Below, piece after piece: positions 29,536 to 39,310 of a stretch of DNA of 64,000 nucleotides; position 1 is the stretch's first letter; each line of letters opens with the position of its first letter. Both the position numbers and the translations under genes were made by a program. The notes beneath the pieces were generated by a model that made no database searches, was not told where the DNA came from, and worked only from the letters and a program-made list of their open reading frames with translations. This DNA is from Bifidobacterium subtile (GTDB lineage: Bacteria; Actinomycetota; Actinomycetes; Actinomycetales; Bifidobacteriaceae), in assembly GCF_000741775.1 (NCBI RefSeq), contig NZ_JGZR01000006.1, positions 310,001 to 374,000 on the forward strand, read 5' to 3'.

Positions 29536-29539
<4 letters not shown>
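28556..29539 (+). CDS. livG: Branched-chain amino-acid ABC ATPase LivG
   Basis: The 327-residue ATP-binding subunit carries Walker A GPNGAGKT, signature LSGGQRKLLEMARAL, Walker B LVMLDEPMAGVNP and the switch His in FVEHDM. The LivG-specific region GMVRTFQLTKVMSRLTVLDNM is present. About 55 extra N-terminal residues precede the ATPase domain (MAEQNIPFHDLAKWATKAPEGEG...), and about 30 acidic residues follow it. LivG is usually near 255-260 residues, so these are extensions of unknown role. Overlaps with livM and livF show coupled translation. Confidence 0.93.
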
Positions 29540-30330
<791 letters not shown>

Positions 30331-30387
30331 CCGGCGGCATCGCGGCAGCGGCGCTGCCGGCAGTGCCTATGGTCTGACAGCTACTGC

Positions 30388-30423
30388 GAGGCGGCCCGGC
30401 GGAATTGACCGCCGGGCCGCCTC
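30388..30423 (+). terminator. Strong GC hairpin between livF and livK
   Basis: Fifteen-base perfect arms GAGGCGGCCCGGCGG and its inverse enclose a six-base loop (AATTGA). There is no run of T after the stem, so full intrinsic termination is doubtful. It may stabilise the upstream transcript or partly end it, giving different levels of the ATPases and the binding protein. The rest of the 330-base gap likely holds a livK promoter. Confidence 0.5.
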
Positions 30424-30660
30424 GCCATTGCAGCGACTGTTTCGGCTGCCGTTGCGCCGCCTTCCTGCGCGTCCTATGCCCACTCCATGTGTCGTCAATG
30501 TTTCCGGTAGTTTACCAACTTCACCATGTGGAAACATTCGGCACACGCCCTCGTTGCATCGCCGGCTTACATTCATCACCAAGACCGGCGGCCGTATGCT
30601 GCCGCTCGAACCATCGCCCGCTATCGCGGGCCTGAAGAGGAAAGACAAGGGTGATTGCAG

Positions 30661-31932
30661 ATGAATAATGCCCGTTACAAGAAGCTGCCGGTTATCGCCA
30701 CGGCTGTGGTGGCCGCTGCGGTTATGGCTTTGGCTGGATGCGGCTCGTCGTCGTCCGGCTCTGACTCCAGCTCGTCAGGATCGTCCAACGACGCCTTCGT
30801 GCTTGGCGCGCTGTTCCCCGAGACCGGCTCGCTCGCCTTTCTGGGGCCCGCCGAGACCTCGGCGTTCAAGCTGGCCACCAACGACATCAACGCCGCCGGC
30901 GGCGTGCTCGGCAAGAAGATCACGACGGCGACCGCCGATGTCTCCGACGCCGACCACGCCGACCAGAACACCTCGGGCACCCAGTCCGTGCTCTCCAAGA
31001 ATCCTTCGGTGATCCTGGGACCGGCTTCCAGCTCCGTGGTGAAGAACGTCTACAAGTCGATCAGCGAGGCCAAGGTCCCGCAGATCTCGATGGGCGCTAC
31101 TTCGCCCAGCCTCTCCGGCGTAAGCCCGTACTTCTTCCGTACCGTGCCGCCGGACTCCGTGCAGGGCGCGGTGCTCGGCAACGTGATCGCGCAGGATGGC
31201 GTGCGCAAGCTGGCCATCGCGGTGTTCAACGACGAGTACGGCACCAATCTGCGTGACGTCGTGGTCAAGACGGCCGAGGCTGCAGGCGTGCAGGTCGTCT
31301 ACGGCGAGAAGGACACCTTCGACCCGACCGAATCCAACTTCTCCTCGCTGGTCACCACCATCAAGGCCACGAATCCTGACGCCGTGCTGGTGATCGCCTT
31401 CGACCAGACCAAGCAGCTGGTCAAGGAGATGTCCAGCCAGGGCGTGGACACGAAGACCAAGATGTACATGACTGATGGCAACACGGCCGACTACTCCAAG
31501 GACTTCGATCCGGGCCTGATCGAGGGCGCCACCGGCACGATTCCAGGCGCTCACCCGAGCGACGCGTTCCAGGCCAAGCTCAAGGCCGTCCAGCCGGGGC
31601 TGTCCGACTTCACCTACTCCGCGGAAACCTATGACGGCTCGATTCTCGCAGCGCTCGCTGCCGAGAAGGGCGGCGCCGTCGACGGCGTGACCGTGCAGAA
31701 GAACCTCGCGGCGGTCTCCGGCGCGAAGGGCGGCACCGAGTGCAAGACCTACAAGGCCTGCCTCGCCCTGCTCAAGGACAAGAAGGACATCCACTACGTA
31801 GGCCAGGCCGGCATCGGCCCGTTCAACGAGAATGGCGATCCGAGCAGCGCCAGCATTGGCGTCTACAAGTTCGATGCGAGCAACAAGCCGGTGTACGACC
31901 ACTCCCAGGCCGGCGAAGTGCCGAAGAGCTGA
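30661..31932 (+). CDS. livK: Branched-chain amino-acid binding lipoprotein LivK
   Basis: The 423-residue substrate-binding protein has a lipoprotein signal ending in MALAGC (lipobox), a Ser/Gly linker, and a type I periplasmic-binding fold (FVLGALFPETGSLAFLGPAETSAFKLATNDINAAGG...). It delivers leucine, isoleucine, valine or related amino acids to LivHMGF. The ATG at 30661 is chosen over an in-frame TTG two codons earlier. Placement at the 3' end of the liv locus with its own leader space is unusual compared with livKHMGF orders. A perfect hairpin follows 72 bases after the stop. Confidence 0.92.
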   Translation: MNNARYKKLPVIATAVVAAAVMALAGCGSSSSGSDSSSSGSSNDAFVLGALFPETGSLAFLGPAETSAFKLATNDINAAGGVLGKKITTATADVSDADHADQNTSGTQSVLSKNPSVILGPASSSVVKNVYKSISEAKVPQISMGATSPSLSGVSPYFFRTVPPDSVQGAVLGNVIAQDGVRKLAIAVFNDEYGTNLRDVVVKTAEAAGVQVVYGEKDTFDPTESNFSSLVTTIKATNPDAVLVIAFDQTKQLVKEMSSQGVDTKTKMYMTDGNTADYSKDFDPGLIEGATGTIPGAHPSDAFQAKLKAVQPGLSDFTYSAETYDGSILAALAAEKGGAVDGVTVQKNLAAVSGAKGGTECKTYKACLALLKDKKDIHYVGQAGIGPFNENGDPSSASIGVYKFDASNKPVYDHSQAGEVPKS

Positions 31933-32003
31933 ACCAGCTGAACTGACGGCGGTCGCTGCAACGCAGTTGCGACGACCGGCGCAGGCAGCCGCCAGCAAAT
32001 CGG

Positions 32004-32040
32004 GTTGCGCCCGCAGTGCCATGAGGCCTGCGGGCGCAAC
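32004..32040 (+). terminator. Hairpin after livK
   Basis: Perfect 13-base arms GTTGCGCCCGCAG (32004-32016) and CTGCGGGCGCAAC (32028-32040) enclose 11 bases. No T-run follows. It probably ends or protects the livK transcript. Two direct copies of GGGCAGCCGGATCATC lie further on, at about 32173 and 32194; otherwise nothing is recognised up to 32340. Confidence 0.5.
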
Positions 32041-32362
32041 GCGTAGCTGGCTGTGTTTTGGCCAGCGGCCGGCTGCATGCATGATTCTGCGTTTCGTCGG
32101 CCGCCGATATGAAGCCGTACGTAGCTGATGAGCCGTCAGTCGCGCCGGTCGATCCGGCCGGCTGTCTCTCAGGGCAGCCGGATCATCTAGGGCAGCCGGA
32201 TCATCGTCTTCTGAAACGCCACAGCGAAAGCACGCCGACACGCCGGAGGTGTCCATTATGTGGACGCTCGGATGTGACTTCAGTCTGCCGAGCCTACCTT
32301 AACAACCAGTCGGGCAAACAGCCCGCCAAGAACCGTATGACGATGAGAGGAGGTCCGTCACG

Positions 32363-32434
32363 ATGACTATGAATATGAGAGCATGCTGCGTTGCCTTTGC
32401 GCGAATTATTATTCCGTCTTCGTTGGCGGATTGA
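32363..32434 (+). CDS. Leader peptide with three adjacent Ile codons
   Basis: A 23-residue open frame begins at an ATG eight bases after the strong ribosome site GAGAGGAGGT (32345-32354). It encodes MTMNMRACC, then VAFARIIIPSSLAD. The run ATT ATT ATT (32405-32413) and the preceding two Cys codons are candidate control codons. The frame ends 16 bases before paired segments that can form either an antiterminator or a terminator, as in amino-acid attenuators. It lies between the liv locus and an MHS transporter followed by ilvC. Isoleucine control is my preferred reading; cysteine is an alternative. Confidence 0.55.
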   Translation: MTMNMRACCVAFARIIIPSSLAD

Positions 32435-32449
32435 TTCGATATTCGTTTC

Positions 32450-32524
32450 GGCCCCGTCAATGAAGGCAGGGCCACGGTATCGCACATCATGCGACAAGCC
32501 CTGCACGAGTTGCGGGGCTTTTTT
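32450..32524 (+). promoter_or_regulatory. Attenuator: alternative hairpins ending in a T-run
   Basis: Four segments can pair in two ways. GGCCC (32450-32454) pairs with GGGCC (32469-32473). GCAGGGC (32466-32472) pairs perfectly with GCCCTGC (32498-32504). AAGCCCTGC (32496-32504) pairs with GCGGGGCTT (32512-32520), followed by T residues (to 32524), forming an intrinsic terminator. The second pairing would block the third. This is the logic of ribosome-mediated attenuation, here 118 bases ahead of the MHS transporter. Confidence 0.6.
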
Positions 32525-32642
32525 GTTGCGCCCCACAAGGTCAACGCCTCATGAAAGCCAGGAAGTACGCAGTACGTGTTGCTGCGCGTATGCGCCGGGA
32601 GACTCCCGGCGTGCCGCGCGGCGCTTCAGGAGAGATACGTCA

Positions 32643-34025
32643 ATGACTTCAGTCAATGCCACGGCAAGTGGAAAACTGGCAGAACGGCCCGCGTCGGCAA
32701 CAGCCGCAAAACTCGGCACTATGGCCCGGGATTCGGTGAAAACCGTGATCGCGGCTTCCATGGTCGGCACTGCCATCGAATTTTATGATTTCTATGCCTA
32801 CGGAACGGCGGCGGCGAACTACTTCCCCAAGCTGTTCTTCTCGCAGGCCACCAATCCCACCGTAGCCCTGCTCATGAGCCTGCTCACCTTCGCCATCGCC
32901 TTCATCGCCAGACCATTGGGATCATTGGTGTTCGGGCATTTCGGCGACAGTCTCGGCCGCAAGACCACGCTGGTGGTCTCCCTGCTCACCATGGGCGTCG
33001 CCACGTTTCTGATCGGCTGCCTGCCGACATACTCGCAGTGGGGCGTGCTTGCGGTCGCGGTGCTGTGCCTGTGCAGGTTCGTCCAAGGCATCGGACTGGG
33101 CGGCGAATGGTCCGGCGCGGCGCTGGTCGCCACGGAGAACGCGCCTGAGAGCAAGCGCGCCCTTTACGGCTCCTTCCCCGAGCTGGGTGCCCCGATCGGG
33201 TTCTTCCTATCGAACGGCACGTACTTCGTGCTGGAGGCGACCACCAATTCCGATGCGATGCTCGCCTGGGGCTGGCGCGTGCCCTTCCTGCTGTCGTCGG
33301 TGCTGGTGATCGTCGGCCTCGTCATCCGCGTGCGCATGGAGGAGACGCCGGTCTTCCGCATCGCCCAGCAGGAGCACCGCGTGGTCAAGGCGCCGCTGAC
33401 CACGGTGCTGACCCGGAACTGGCGTCAGGTGCTGCAGGCCACCTTCCTCGTGGCCGTCACGTACACGCTGTTCTACACCTTGGCCACCTGGTCACTTGCC
33501 TGGGGCACGAAAAGCGTGGCGCAAGGCGGCGGCGGACTCGGCTTCACCAACCAAGAGTATCTGCTCATGCTCATGGCCGCGATCTGCGTATTCGCGGCGT
33601 TCATCGTGCTCTCCTGCCTGTACGCCGACAGGATCGGCCGCCGACGCGTGCTGATGTTCTCCTCATGCGCCCTCGTGGTGTTCTCGCTGGTGTTCCCGTA
33701 TCTGCTGATGGGCGAGGGGCGGCGCGATTTCGTGCAGGTGATGGTGTTTCTGTGCGTCGGCTTCGCCCTGATGGGCATCGCCTTCGGACCGATAGGCGCG
33801 TTCTTGCCGGAATTGTTCGACGCGAATGTGCGCTATTCCGGCTCCGGGCTGGGCTACAATCTCGCGGCCATCGTCGGCGCGGCCTTCGTGCCGACCATCG
33901 CCACCTGGCTCTCGCACAACTGGGGCGTGCGCTCCGTCGGGCTGTACCTCGCCGTCATGGCGCTGTGCTGCCTGGTGGCCGTGGCGACCTGCCGCGAGAC
34001 CAAGGACGCCGACTTCACCAAGTAG
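32643..34025 (+). CDS. MFS transporter of the metabolite:H+ symporter (MHS) family
   Basis: The 460-residue protein has twelve predicted membrane helices. MHS-type marks are AASMVGTAIEFYDFYAYGTAA at the first helix, GHFGDSLGRKTTLV in the loop between helices 2 and 3, and RFVQGIGLGGEWSGAALVATE. Relatives carry proline/betaine, oxoglutarate or shikimate with protons. The ATG at 32643 follows an AGGAGA site; the reading frame is open further upstream through the attenuator but lacks support as protein. The Ile-codon leader and position between liv genes and ilvC suggest a branched-chain amino acid or keto-acid substrate, which is inference. Confidence 0.88.
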   Translation: MTSVNATASGKLAERPASATAAKLGTMARDSVKTVIAASMVGTAIEFYDFYAYGTAAANYFPKLFFSQATNPTVALLMSLLTFAIAFIARPLGSLVFGHFGDSLGRKTTLVVSLLTMGVATFLIGCLPTYSQWGVLAVAVLCLCRFVQGIGLGGEWSGAALVATENAPESKRALYGSFPELGAPIGFFLSNGTYFVLEATTNSDAMLAWGWRVPFLLSSVLVIVGLVIRVRMEETPVFRIAQQEHRVVKAPLTTVLTRNWRQVLQATFLVAVTYTLFYTLATWSLAWGTKSVAQGGGGLGFTNQEYLLMLMAAICVFAAFIVLSCLYADRIGRRRVLMFSSCALVVFSLVFPYLLMGEGRRDFVQVMVFLCVGFALMGIAFGPIGAFLPELFDANVRYSGSGLGYNLAAIVGAAFVPTIATWLSHNWGVRSVGLYLAVMALCCLVAVATCRETKDADFTK

Positions 34026-34458
34026 ACGTCGTGCGCGGCGGCTGGATGCACTGTGTCATTAGGCACGGTGTCAATTCGGCACGGTGTTATTCGGACCTGT
34101 GCCGATTTGGCAGGGTCGGCAAGAATAAGGAAGGAGGAATCCAAGCACCATCGGTTGCATGGCATAATCAGCACGCAACATAAGCCAACCCACGATGGTG
34201 CAGCCAATATCAGCGTTCATCAATTTCATCCGATTTCATCCGATTCCGTTTCATGCGGCAATGCGCGGATAGTGCGTCCTGCGACGGCATCGCGCTCGAA
34301 ACGACATGGCGGCACAGCGCCGTCGGGGTTTCGAGTATGATGGGCAACGGTTAGTAGGACAAAATCCGATTGCATACGCCGCTTGAATGGCGGCTGGCCC
34401 CGTGTGAGGGCCATCATGACCTGAATTTTCAACAGCACAAATAAGGAGTGCATATATT
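34026..34458. promoter_or_regulatory. Leader space upstream of ilvC
   Basis: This 433-base space has a 9-base perfect inverted repeat, GCACCATCG (34147-34155) and CGATGGTGC (34193-34201), near an unused ribosome site (AGGAAGGAGGA, about 34129). Two small hairpins lie further on (GCCGC..GCGGC at about 34378 and GGCCC..GGGCC at about 34397). No T-box or clear leader peptide was found. The ilvC ribosome site is AAGGAG at about 34442. Confidence 0.35.
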
Positions 34459-35514
34459 ATGGCAGCACAAATCTGGTACGAAGACGATGGCGATCTCTCT
34501 GTCCTCGCGGGCAAGAAGGTTGCGATCATCGGCTACGGCTCGCAGGGCCACGCGCATGCGCTGAACCTGCGCGATTCCGGCGTCGACGTCGTCGTCGGCC
34601 TGCGTCCCACCTCCAAGTCCGTGGAATTCGCCAAGGAGCAGGGACTCGAGGTCAAGAGCGTGCCGGAAGCTTCCGCCGAGGCGGACGTCATCATGATCCT
34701 GGCGCCCGATCAGTTCCAGCGCACCATCTGGGCCAACGACATCGAACCCAACATCAAGCCGGGCGCCGCAATCGCCTTCGCCCACGGCTTCAACATTCAT
34801 TACGGTTACATCAAGCCGTCCGCCGATCACCCGGTCTTCATGGTCGCCCCCAAGGGCCCGGGCCACATCGTGCGCCGCGAGTACGCCGCAGGCCGCGGCG
34901 TGCCGGTCGTGGTGGCTGTCGAGCAGGATCCGCGCGGTGACGGCTGGGCCATCACCCTGGCCTACGCCAAGGCGCTGGGCGCGCTGCGCGCAGGCGCCAT
35001 CAAGACCACCTTCAAGGAAGAGACCGAAACCGATCTCTTCGGCGAGCAGGATGTGCTCATGGGTGGCGTCAACCACCTGGTCGAGTGCGGCTTCGAGGTG
35101 CTCACCGAGGCTGGCTACCAGCCGGAGATCGCCTACTTCGAAGTGTGCCACGAGCTCAAGATGCTTGTCGACCTCATGAACGAAGGCGGCCTGAACAAGG
35201 CTCGTTGGAGCTGCTCTGACACCGCGCAGTACGGCGACTTCATCTCGCAGGTCGTCGACGACTCCACCAAGAAGCGCATGGAGTACCAGCTGGGTCGCAT
35301 CCAGGACGGCTCCTTCGCCAAGGAGTTCATCGACGATCAGGATGCCGGCGCGCCGAAGTTCAAGGAGCTGCAGGAGAAGTTCTCCCACGAGAAGATTGAA
35401 GAGGTCGGCCCGAAGCTGCGTGGCATGTTCTCCTGGAACAAGGGCGAAGCCGCTGACGCCGACGAGAACCAATCCTTCACTGGCAAGATCGTTCGCGCAC
35501 AGTCCGAGGCGTGA
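34459..35514 (+). CDS. ilvC: Ketol-acid reductoisomerase
   Basis: The 351-residue enzyme converts acetolactate or acetohydroxybutyrate to dihydroxy acids in valine, leucine and isoleucine synthesis, using NADPH and magnesium. The class I (short) form is shown by the nucleotide fold [29 protein letters not shown], and metal ligands in DLFGEQ and CHELK, plus SDTAQYGD. Length is normal. It is followed within five bases by hairpins of the triple-hairpin family and then a strong bidirectional terminator. Placement beside branched-chain transport genes supports coordinated control. Confidence 0.97.
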   Translation: MAAQIWYEDDGDLSVLAGKKVAIIGYGSQGHAHALNLRDSGVDVVVGLRPTSKSVEFAKEQGLEVKSVPEASAEADVIMILAPDQFQRTIWANDIEPNIKPGAAIAFAHGFNIHYGYIKPSADHPVFMVAPKGPGHIVRREYAAGRGVPVVVAVEQDPRGDGWAITLAYAKALGALRAGAIKTTFKEETETDLFGEQDVLMGGVNHLVECGFEVLTEAGYQPEIAYFEVCHELKMLVDLMNEGGLNKARWSCSDTAQYGDFISQVVDDSTKKRMEYQLGRIQDGSFAKEFIDDQDAGAPKFKELQEKFSHEKIEEVGPKLRGMFSWNKGEAADADENQSFTGKIVRAQSEA

Positions 35515-35518
35515 GGCA

Positions 35519-35660
35519 GACAACGCAGTGCGTTGTCTGTAGCCGAGGCCGAGCAACTGAGCCGTTAAGTGAACAGCACTGTGTGCTGTTCATAGGCGAG
35601 ACCGAGCGCCTGCTAAGGGCGCGAGGTAAAGAGTCTCCGCAAGGGTCTAGCAGTAATGCC
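35519..35660 (+). repeat. Hairpin array after ilvC (triple-hairpin family, partial)
   Basis: Two first-type hairpins are clear: GACAACGCAGTGCGTTGTC (35519-35537) and GAACAGCAC with its inverse (35571-35591, loop TG). Linkers resembling GAGCCGTTAAGTG and TAGGCGAGACCGAG follow. Second-type stems here (GCGCCTGCTAAGGGCGC) are weaker. The array starts five bases after the ilvC stop and leads to the terminator at 35682. Confidence 0.6.
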
Positions 35661-35681
35661 TACGCCACGACTGCCTACTAA

Positions 35682-35726
35682 AAAACCGCCGTTCGTTGAC
35701 TATCAAGATCAACGAACGGCGGTTTT
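35682..35726. terminator. Bidirectional intrinsic terminator
   Basis: Perfect 18-base arms, AAAACCGCCGTTCGTTGA (35682-35699) and its inverse (35709-35726), with A-run and T-run on either side, make a strong terminator in both directions. It ends ilvC transcription before the riboswitch-controlled ykoE unit. Confidence 0.85.
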
Positions 35727-35783
35727 CGCGTTCCTCTGCGGTTTCCCCATTAACTCCGCGCGACACGACTGGGTTACGGAGTG

Positions 35784-35860
35784 CAGTCGGGTGATAGCGA
35801 ATTCGATTCGCGGAATTTTGCCACCGAAAATCGCTAGCACCCGACTTATGGCACCCCAAC
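35784..35860. repeat. Long palindrome family, copy 1 (imperfect)
   Basis: AGTCGGGTGATAGCGA (35785) and its near inverse TCGCTAGCACCCGACT (35831) flank a loop that holds GCGGAATTTTGCC, followed by CACCCCAACCCGGGCGTGT. The same layout, with perfect 24-26-base arms, occurs at 47327-47400 and 52562-52637. All three lie after hairpin arrays. Confidence 0.6.
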
Positions 35861-35953
35861 CCGGGCGTGTCGAATTTGATGGTGCCCGGTTATGCGCGGT
35901 TATGCCTGACTGTACCTTGTGGAGGTCTGCGTTGCTTGCTAATGTGTGGCCTT

Positions 35954-36042
35954 GCAAGACACGGGAGCTGGAAAGCTGAGAGGGAGATTGATTCTCCGAC
36001 CGTTGAACGTGACACGGCTAATACCGTCGAACGAAGTCAATG
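35954..36042 (+). ncRNA. TPP riboswitch upstream of ykoE
   Basis: The thiamine-pyrophosphate aptamer is recognised by ACGGGAGC...GCTGAGAGGGAG and CCGTTGAACGTGACACGG, CTAATACCGTCGAACGAAG, in the normal order and spacing. GAC and GTC close the outer stem. The ykoE start is about 85 bases downstream behind GGAGGAG. No T-run terminator was seen between them, so control may act on translation. Confidence 0.9.
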
Positions 36043-36126
36043 CCTATCTTGGTATTCCTTCTCGTGATACCTATGTCTGTCGGCTTCTTTTTGAGGTCGG
36101 GCGGGCAGCAGCATCGGAGGAGAATA

Positions 36127-36870
36127 ATGTCTGCAAGCAACAATAACCATCGATCTGACGGCCAATCGTCAGTGCCGTCGTCCGTTTCGTCAGTATCGTC
36201 GTCGGTGAACGGCGCGGAGGGTAGCGCGACGGGCAGCGTGGCGCAAGGTCGCGGCGGCAGCGTCGTTACGCGCAGCCGTCACTGGTACCGCTGGCGTCCG
36301 GTCGACATCACCGTCGCCTCGGTTATCGGCGTGGCGTCCGGCCTGGTGTTCTGGGCCTTCGACCTGATCGTCACCGCTCCGACCGCCGTGCTGAAGGGCT
36401 TCGTCCCCGGTTTGGAAGGTGCGCTGAACGGCTTCTGGTATTTCGGCGGCGTGCTGGCGCTGATCATCGTGCGCAAGCCCGGAGCCGGGCTGTACGCTGA
36501 AACGGTGGGCGCATTGCTTGAGCTGGCGCTCGGCAACCAGTGGGGCGCGGCCGGTTCGCTGGTCGCCGGAATCGTCCAAGGCGTCTTCGCCGAAATCGGA
36601 TTCCTTATCGTGGCGTATAAGCTCTGGAACGTCTGGACCGCAACGCTTTCGGGCGTCACGACCGCCATCGGCGGCGCGGCCTGGTCGCTTGTGACGGCCT
36701 ACGCCGGCATGTCCAGCATGGGGTACTTCGGCGTCATGTATATTGTGGCCAGCTGTGTTTCCGGCGCAATCGTGTCCGGCGCGCTGATGTGGTTCCTGTA
36801 TCTTGGCATCGCCCGCACCGGAGCGCTGTCGCGCTTCGAGTCGGGCCGCATCGCCACTGCTAGGGCATAA
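36127..36870 (+). CDS. ykoE: ECF transporter substrate-binding subunit, YkoE family (thiamine/HMP)
   Basis: The 247-residue membrane protein has about six helices after a Ser-rich hydrophilic start of 45 residues. Family marks are WRPVDITVASVIGVASGLVFWAFD, FWYFGGVLALIIVRKPGAGLYAETV and LELALGNQWG. YkoE subunits bind hydroxymethylpyrimidine or thiamine and work with the ATPase YkoD and the coupling protein YkoC, which are not next to it here. The ATG at 36127 follows GGAGGAG by six bases; an upstream frame is discounted. The TPP riboswitch in front supports the role. Confidence 0.9.
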   Translation: MSASNNNHRSDGQSSVPSSVSSVSSSVNGAEGSATGSVAQGRGGSVVTRSRHWYRWRPVDITVASVIGVASGLVFWAFDLIVTAPTAVLKGFVPGLEGALNGFWYFGGVLALIIVRKPGAGLYAETVGALLELALGNQWGAAGSLVAGIVQGVFAEIGFLIVAYKLWNVWTATLSGVTTAIGGAAWSLVTAYAGMSSMGYFGVMYIVASCVSGAIVSGALMWFLYLGIARTGALSRFESGRIATARA

Positions 36871-37008
36871 CTGGCGCGAAAAGGCCGGTGAGTGGTGGGA
36901 CGCGGCGTATTCCTGCCAGTTACGTGGACAACTGGAGCGAATCGGCCGCTGAATTGTCGTCAGCGGCGTATCACTGCCAATTGCCCAAGGTCGACGCTAC
37001 ACAACGGA

Positions 37009-37044
37009 CGCTGCGCTGATGCCCGGACGAGCATCAGCGCAGCG
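37009..37044. terminator. Hairpin between convergent ykoE and thiG
   Basis: Perfect 14-base arms CGCTGCGCTGATGC and GCATCAGCGCAGCG enclose eight bases, just 10 bases after the thiG stop and 139 after the ykoE stop. There is no strong T-run. Position between convergent genes supports a shared terminator. Confidence 0.55.
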
Positions 37045-37054
37045 CCGCTCGTGC

Positions 37055-38104
37055 TCAGCCGAGGTAGTCCGAGGCGTTGGTGGGGCTGGATGGGACCGCG
37101 TGGCCTTCGGTCACCGTGCCGAGTCCGGAGCGGTATGAGGCCCGGCCGGCTTCGATGGCGTGCTTGAAGGCGCGGGCCATGAGCGGGATGTTGCCCGCGC
37201 TGGCGATCGCGGTGTAGGCCATCACTGCGTCGGCCCCCATCTCCATCGCCTCGCAGGCTTGGCTCGGTCGGCCGATGCCCGCGTCGATGATGACCGGCAC
37301 CCCCGCGTTGGCGATGATGACCTCGATGAAATCGCGCATGCGGATGCCTTTATTCGAGCCGATCAGTGAGCCGAGCGGCATCACGCAGGCCGCGCCCGCG
37401 TCCTCCAATTGGCGGGCGACGATAGGGTCGGGGAACATGTAGGGCATGGCGACGAAGCCTTCGTTGGCCAGTATCGCCGTGGCTTTGATGGTTTCCGCAT
37501 TGTCGGGCAGCAGATAGCGCTGCTCGTGCTCGATTTCGATTTTCACGAAATCGGTATGGCACACCTCGCGTGCCAGCCGCGCGATGCGCACCGCTTCCTC
37601 GGCGTTGCGCGCGCCGGAGGTGTTCGGCAGCATGGTGATGCCTTTGGGAATGTAATCGAGTAGATTGTTCTCGGTCGTGCGGCATCGGCGCAGCGCCATC
37701 GTCACAATCTGTGTGCCGGCGTTTTCAATCGTCGCCTTGATGAGGTTGAGATCGTAGCGGCCGGAGCCCAGGATGAAACGACTGGTGAAGCGGTGCCCGC
37801 CGAGTATCAGCGGATCGCCGTCGCCGGTTTCGATCGCGTCATAGGCGTGGGCGTCAGGCTCCGGCAGGATCGCCGTGTTGGTGGTGGTGCCGACCAGCGC
37901 GTCGAGGTCGATGTCGGCTTCAGTGCTGCGATCGTTGGCGACGGCTGAATCATTAGCTATGCCAATGCCTGTGCCGGCGCTCTCGGTGGCGGATTCTTTG
38001 GTGGTGGCTTGCGCGGTGACGTTGCTTATCGAGCCGTCGCTCACAGCGATGTCGCTCGTATCGGTGTCACGCATAGTATCGTCGTTTATTATGGTTGCGC
38101 TCAT
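37055..38104 (-). CDS. thiG: Thiazole synthase ThiG with N-terminal extension
   Basis: The 349-residue protein makes the thiazole phosphate of thiamine from deoxyxylulose phosphate, dehydroglycine and ThiS thiocarboxylate. The barrel (about residues 95-345) shows FILGSGRYD, the Schiff-base lysine in [36 protein letters not shown] and YTAIASAGN. ThiG is usually about 255-270 residues; the first 90 here are acidic, Ser/Thr/Ala-rich and resemble no domain. The start at 38104 has a perfect AGGAGGTC ribosome site, so the extension is translated. NTAIA, common in the family, reads YTAIA. The third gene of thiS-thiF-thiG. Confidence 0.92.
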   Translation of the reverse strand: MSATIINDDTMRDTDTSDIAVSDGSISNVTAQATTKESATESAGTGIGIANDSAVANDRSTEADIDLDALVGTTTNTAILPEPDAHAYDAIETGDGDPLILGGHRFTSRFILGSGRYDLNLIKATIENAGTQIVTMALRRCRTTENNLLDYIPKGITMLPNTSGARNAEEAVRIARLAREVCHTDFVKIEIEHEQRYLLPDNAETIKATAILANEGFVAMPYMFPDPIVARQLEDAGAACVMPLGSLIGSNKGIRMRDFIEVIIANAGVPVIIDAGIGRPSQACEAMEMGADAVMAYTAIASAGNIPLMARAFKHAIEAGRASYRSGLGTVTEGHAVPSSPTNASDYLG

Positions 38105-38242
38105 GCTGACCTCCTGATAGTTTGGCCCTTGCACTGCGCTGACTGAACGTCGAATGAACGAGTCTGCGGATGCAGGCAAGCTGTGGCGAGTCGTTGCGCG
38201 GGTTCCAGACCCATATTCGTATTCGTGCTGCTCATAGCGGCC

Positions 38243-38968
38243 CTACGCTTCCTGCTCGCCCAGAATCAGGCGGGTGATCATATTCGCCTCATGGCAGGCC
38301 ACGATTCCCACTCGCGGTGCCATAAGCCCGGCACCTGGCTTTGGAGCCGTGACGCCGTCGCCACAGAAGTAGAAGTTGCTCGACACTCGGCGTGTCTCGA
38401 CGAGGTTCGAACTGCGGAAGCCCGCCATGCCCGAGGCGGAGACCAGCTTTTTGCTGGGCAGCTGCTCAAGCACGGCGTTGACCAGCAGCGTCTTGTTCTC
38501 CGGCACATCGAAGGCCTCGCAGATGATGTCATCATTGGCGAACAGCTCGCTCACGTTGTCGTCGGTGACTTTCGTGGTGTCGATAGTGACCTCGACGAAG
38601 GGGTTGATCTGGGCGAGATTGGCCTGCAGCGCCTCGGTCTTGTATTCGCCGACGTCTTTGAGGAAGTACTGCTGGCGATTGAGGTTGGTCATGTCGACGC
38701 GGTCGAAATCGACCAGGTGCAGGTGCCCCACGCCGATGCGCGTGAGCGCCACCGCGATGGTCGAGCCGAGGCCGCCCAGTCCGGCGATGGCGACGTGCGC
38801 CGCGTCGAGCTTGGCCTGCGTGGCTGCCGAATGGCGTTCGCTCAGCGCGTCGCGCACCTCGCTTTCGCTGACCATAGCCAGCGGATTGGGCGGGGTGGCG
38901 AATGCGGTGCGCCGCGCTTCGAGCTGCGCTTGCGATGCTGATGGGGTGAATCCTTGTGGTATCGGCAT
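38243..38968 (-). CDS. thiF: ThiS adenylyltransferase ThiF
   Basis: The 241-residue E1-like enzyme adenylates the C-terminus of ThiS. The nucleotide site is GLGGLGSTIAVALTRIGVG, followed by DFDRVDMTNLNRQQY, YKTEALQANLAQINP and the SASGMAGFRSSN segment. The CxxC zinc pairs of MoeB-type members are missing, as in the short ThiF family 2. The start at 38968 follows GGGAGG; thiS ends one base before it. A 138-base gap leads to thiG. Confidence 0.92.
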   Translation of the reverse strand: MPIPQGFTPSASQAQLEARRTAFATPPNPLAMVSESEVRDALSERHSAATQAKLDAAHVAIAGLGGLGSTIAVALTRIGVGHLHLVDFDRVDMTNLNRQQYFLKDVGEYKTEALQANLAQINPFVEVTIDTTKVTDDNVSELFANDDIICEAFDVPENKTLLVNAVLEQLPSKKLVSASGMAGFRSSNLVETRRVSSNFYFCGDGVTAPKPGAGLMAPRVGIVACHEANMITRLILGEQEA

Positions 38969-38969
38969 G

Positions 38970-39164
38970 TCAGCCTCCCTGCACGAAAGTGACGATTTCG
39001 AGCGTATCGGTGCCCTTGAGCGTGGTCTGCGCGCGCTGGGTCCTGGGCACGATGGCACCGTTGAGTTCGACGGCGACCCGGTTGGCGTCGAGCCCCTTGC
39101 TTGCGATGAGGTCGGCGACGCTTATCGGCGTCGCGACTTCTTCCTGTATTCCGTTGACGATCAT
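38970..39164 (-). CDS. thiS: Sulfur carrier protein ThiS
   Basis: The 64-residue ubiquitin-like protein ends in the required Gly-Gly (VTFVQGG), which is adenylated by ThiF and then thiocarboxylated to give sulfur to ThiG. MIVNGIQEEV at the start and VAVELNGAIVPR in the middle are family marks. GGAAGGGAAG precedes the ATG. A much longer open frame upstream is not used because the ribosome site and the family length fix this start. First gene of the operon, under a TPP riboswitch. Confidence 0.93.
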   Translation of the reverse strand: MIVNGIQEEVATPISVADLIASKGLDANRVAVELNGAIVPRTQRAQTTLKGTDTLEIVTFVQGG

Positions 39165-39310
39165 GCGATCTTCCCTTCCGTTGTGCGTATCGTGGCGGTT
39201 TGCGTGTTGTGCTGGCCGCGGCGTTGCTGCGCAGCTGCCGTGCGTTCCTCGCGGGCGCGGGGTCGCACTCGGCGCAGTGCGGAGCAGCGCAGTGCAGGCC
39301 GTCATGATAC

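Noticed and set aside
30775..32256. 493-residue antisense frame over livK
   Set aside because: Shadow of a GC-rich gene; livK has a lipobox and the expected fold on the other strand.
32391..32642. N-terminal extension of the MHS transporter by 84 residues
   Set aside because: It would be translated from the attenuator and terminator region and has no hydrophobic or domain features; the ATG at 32643 has a good ribosome site.
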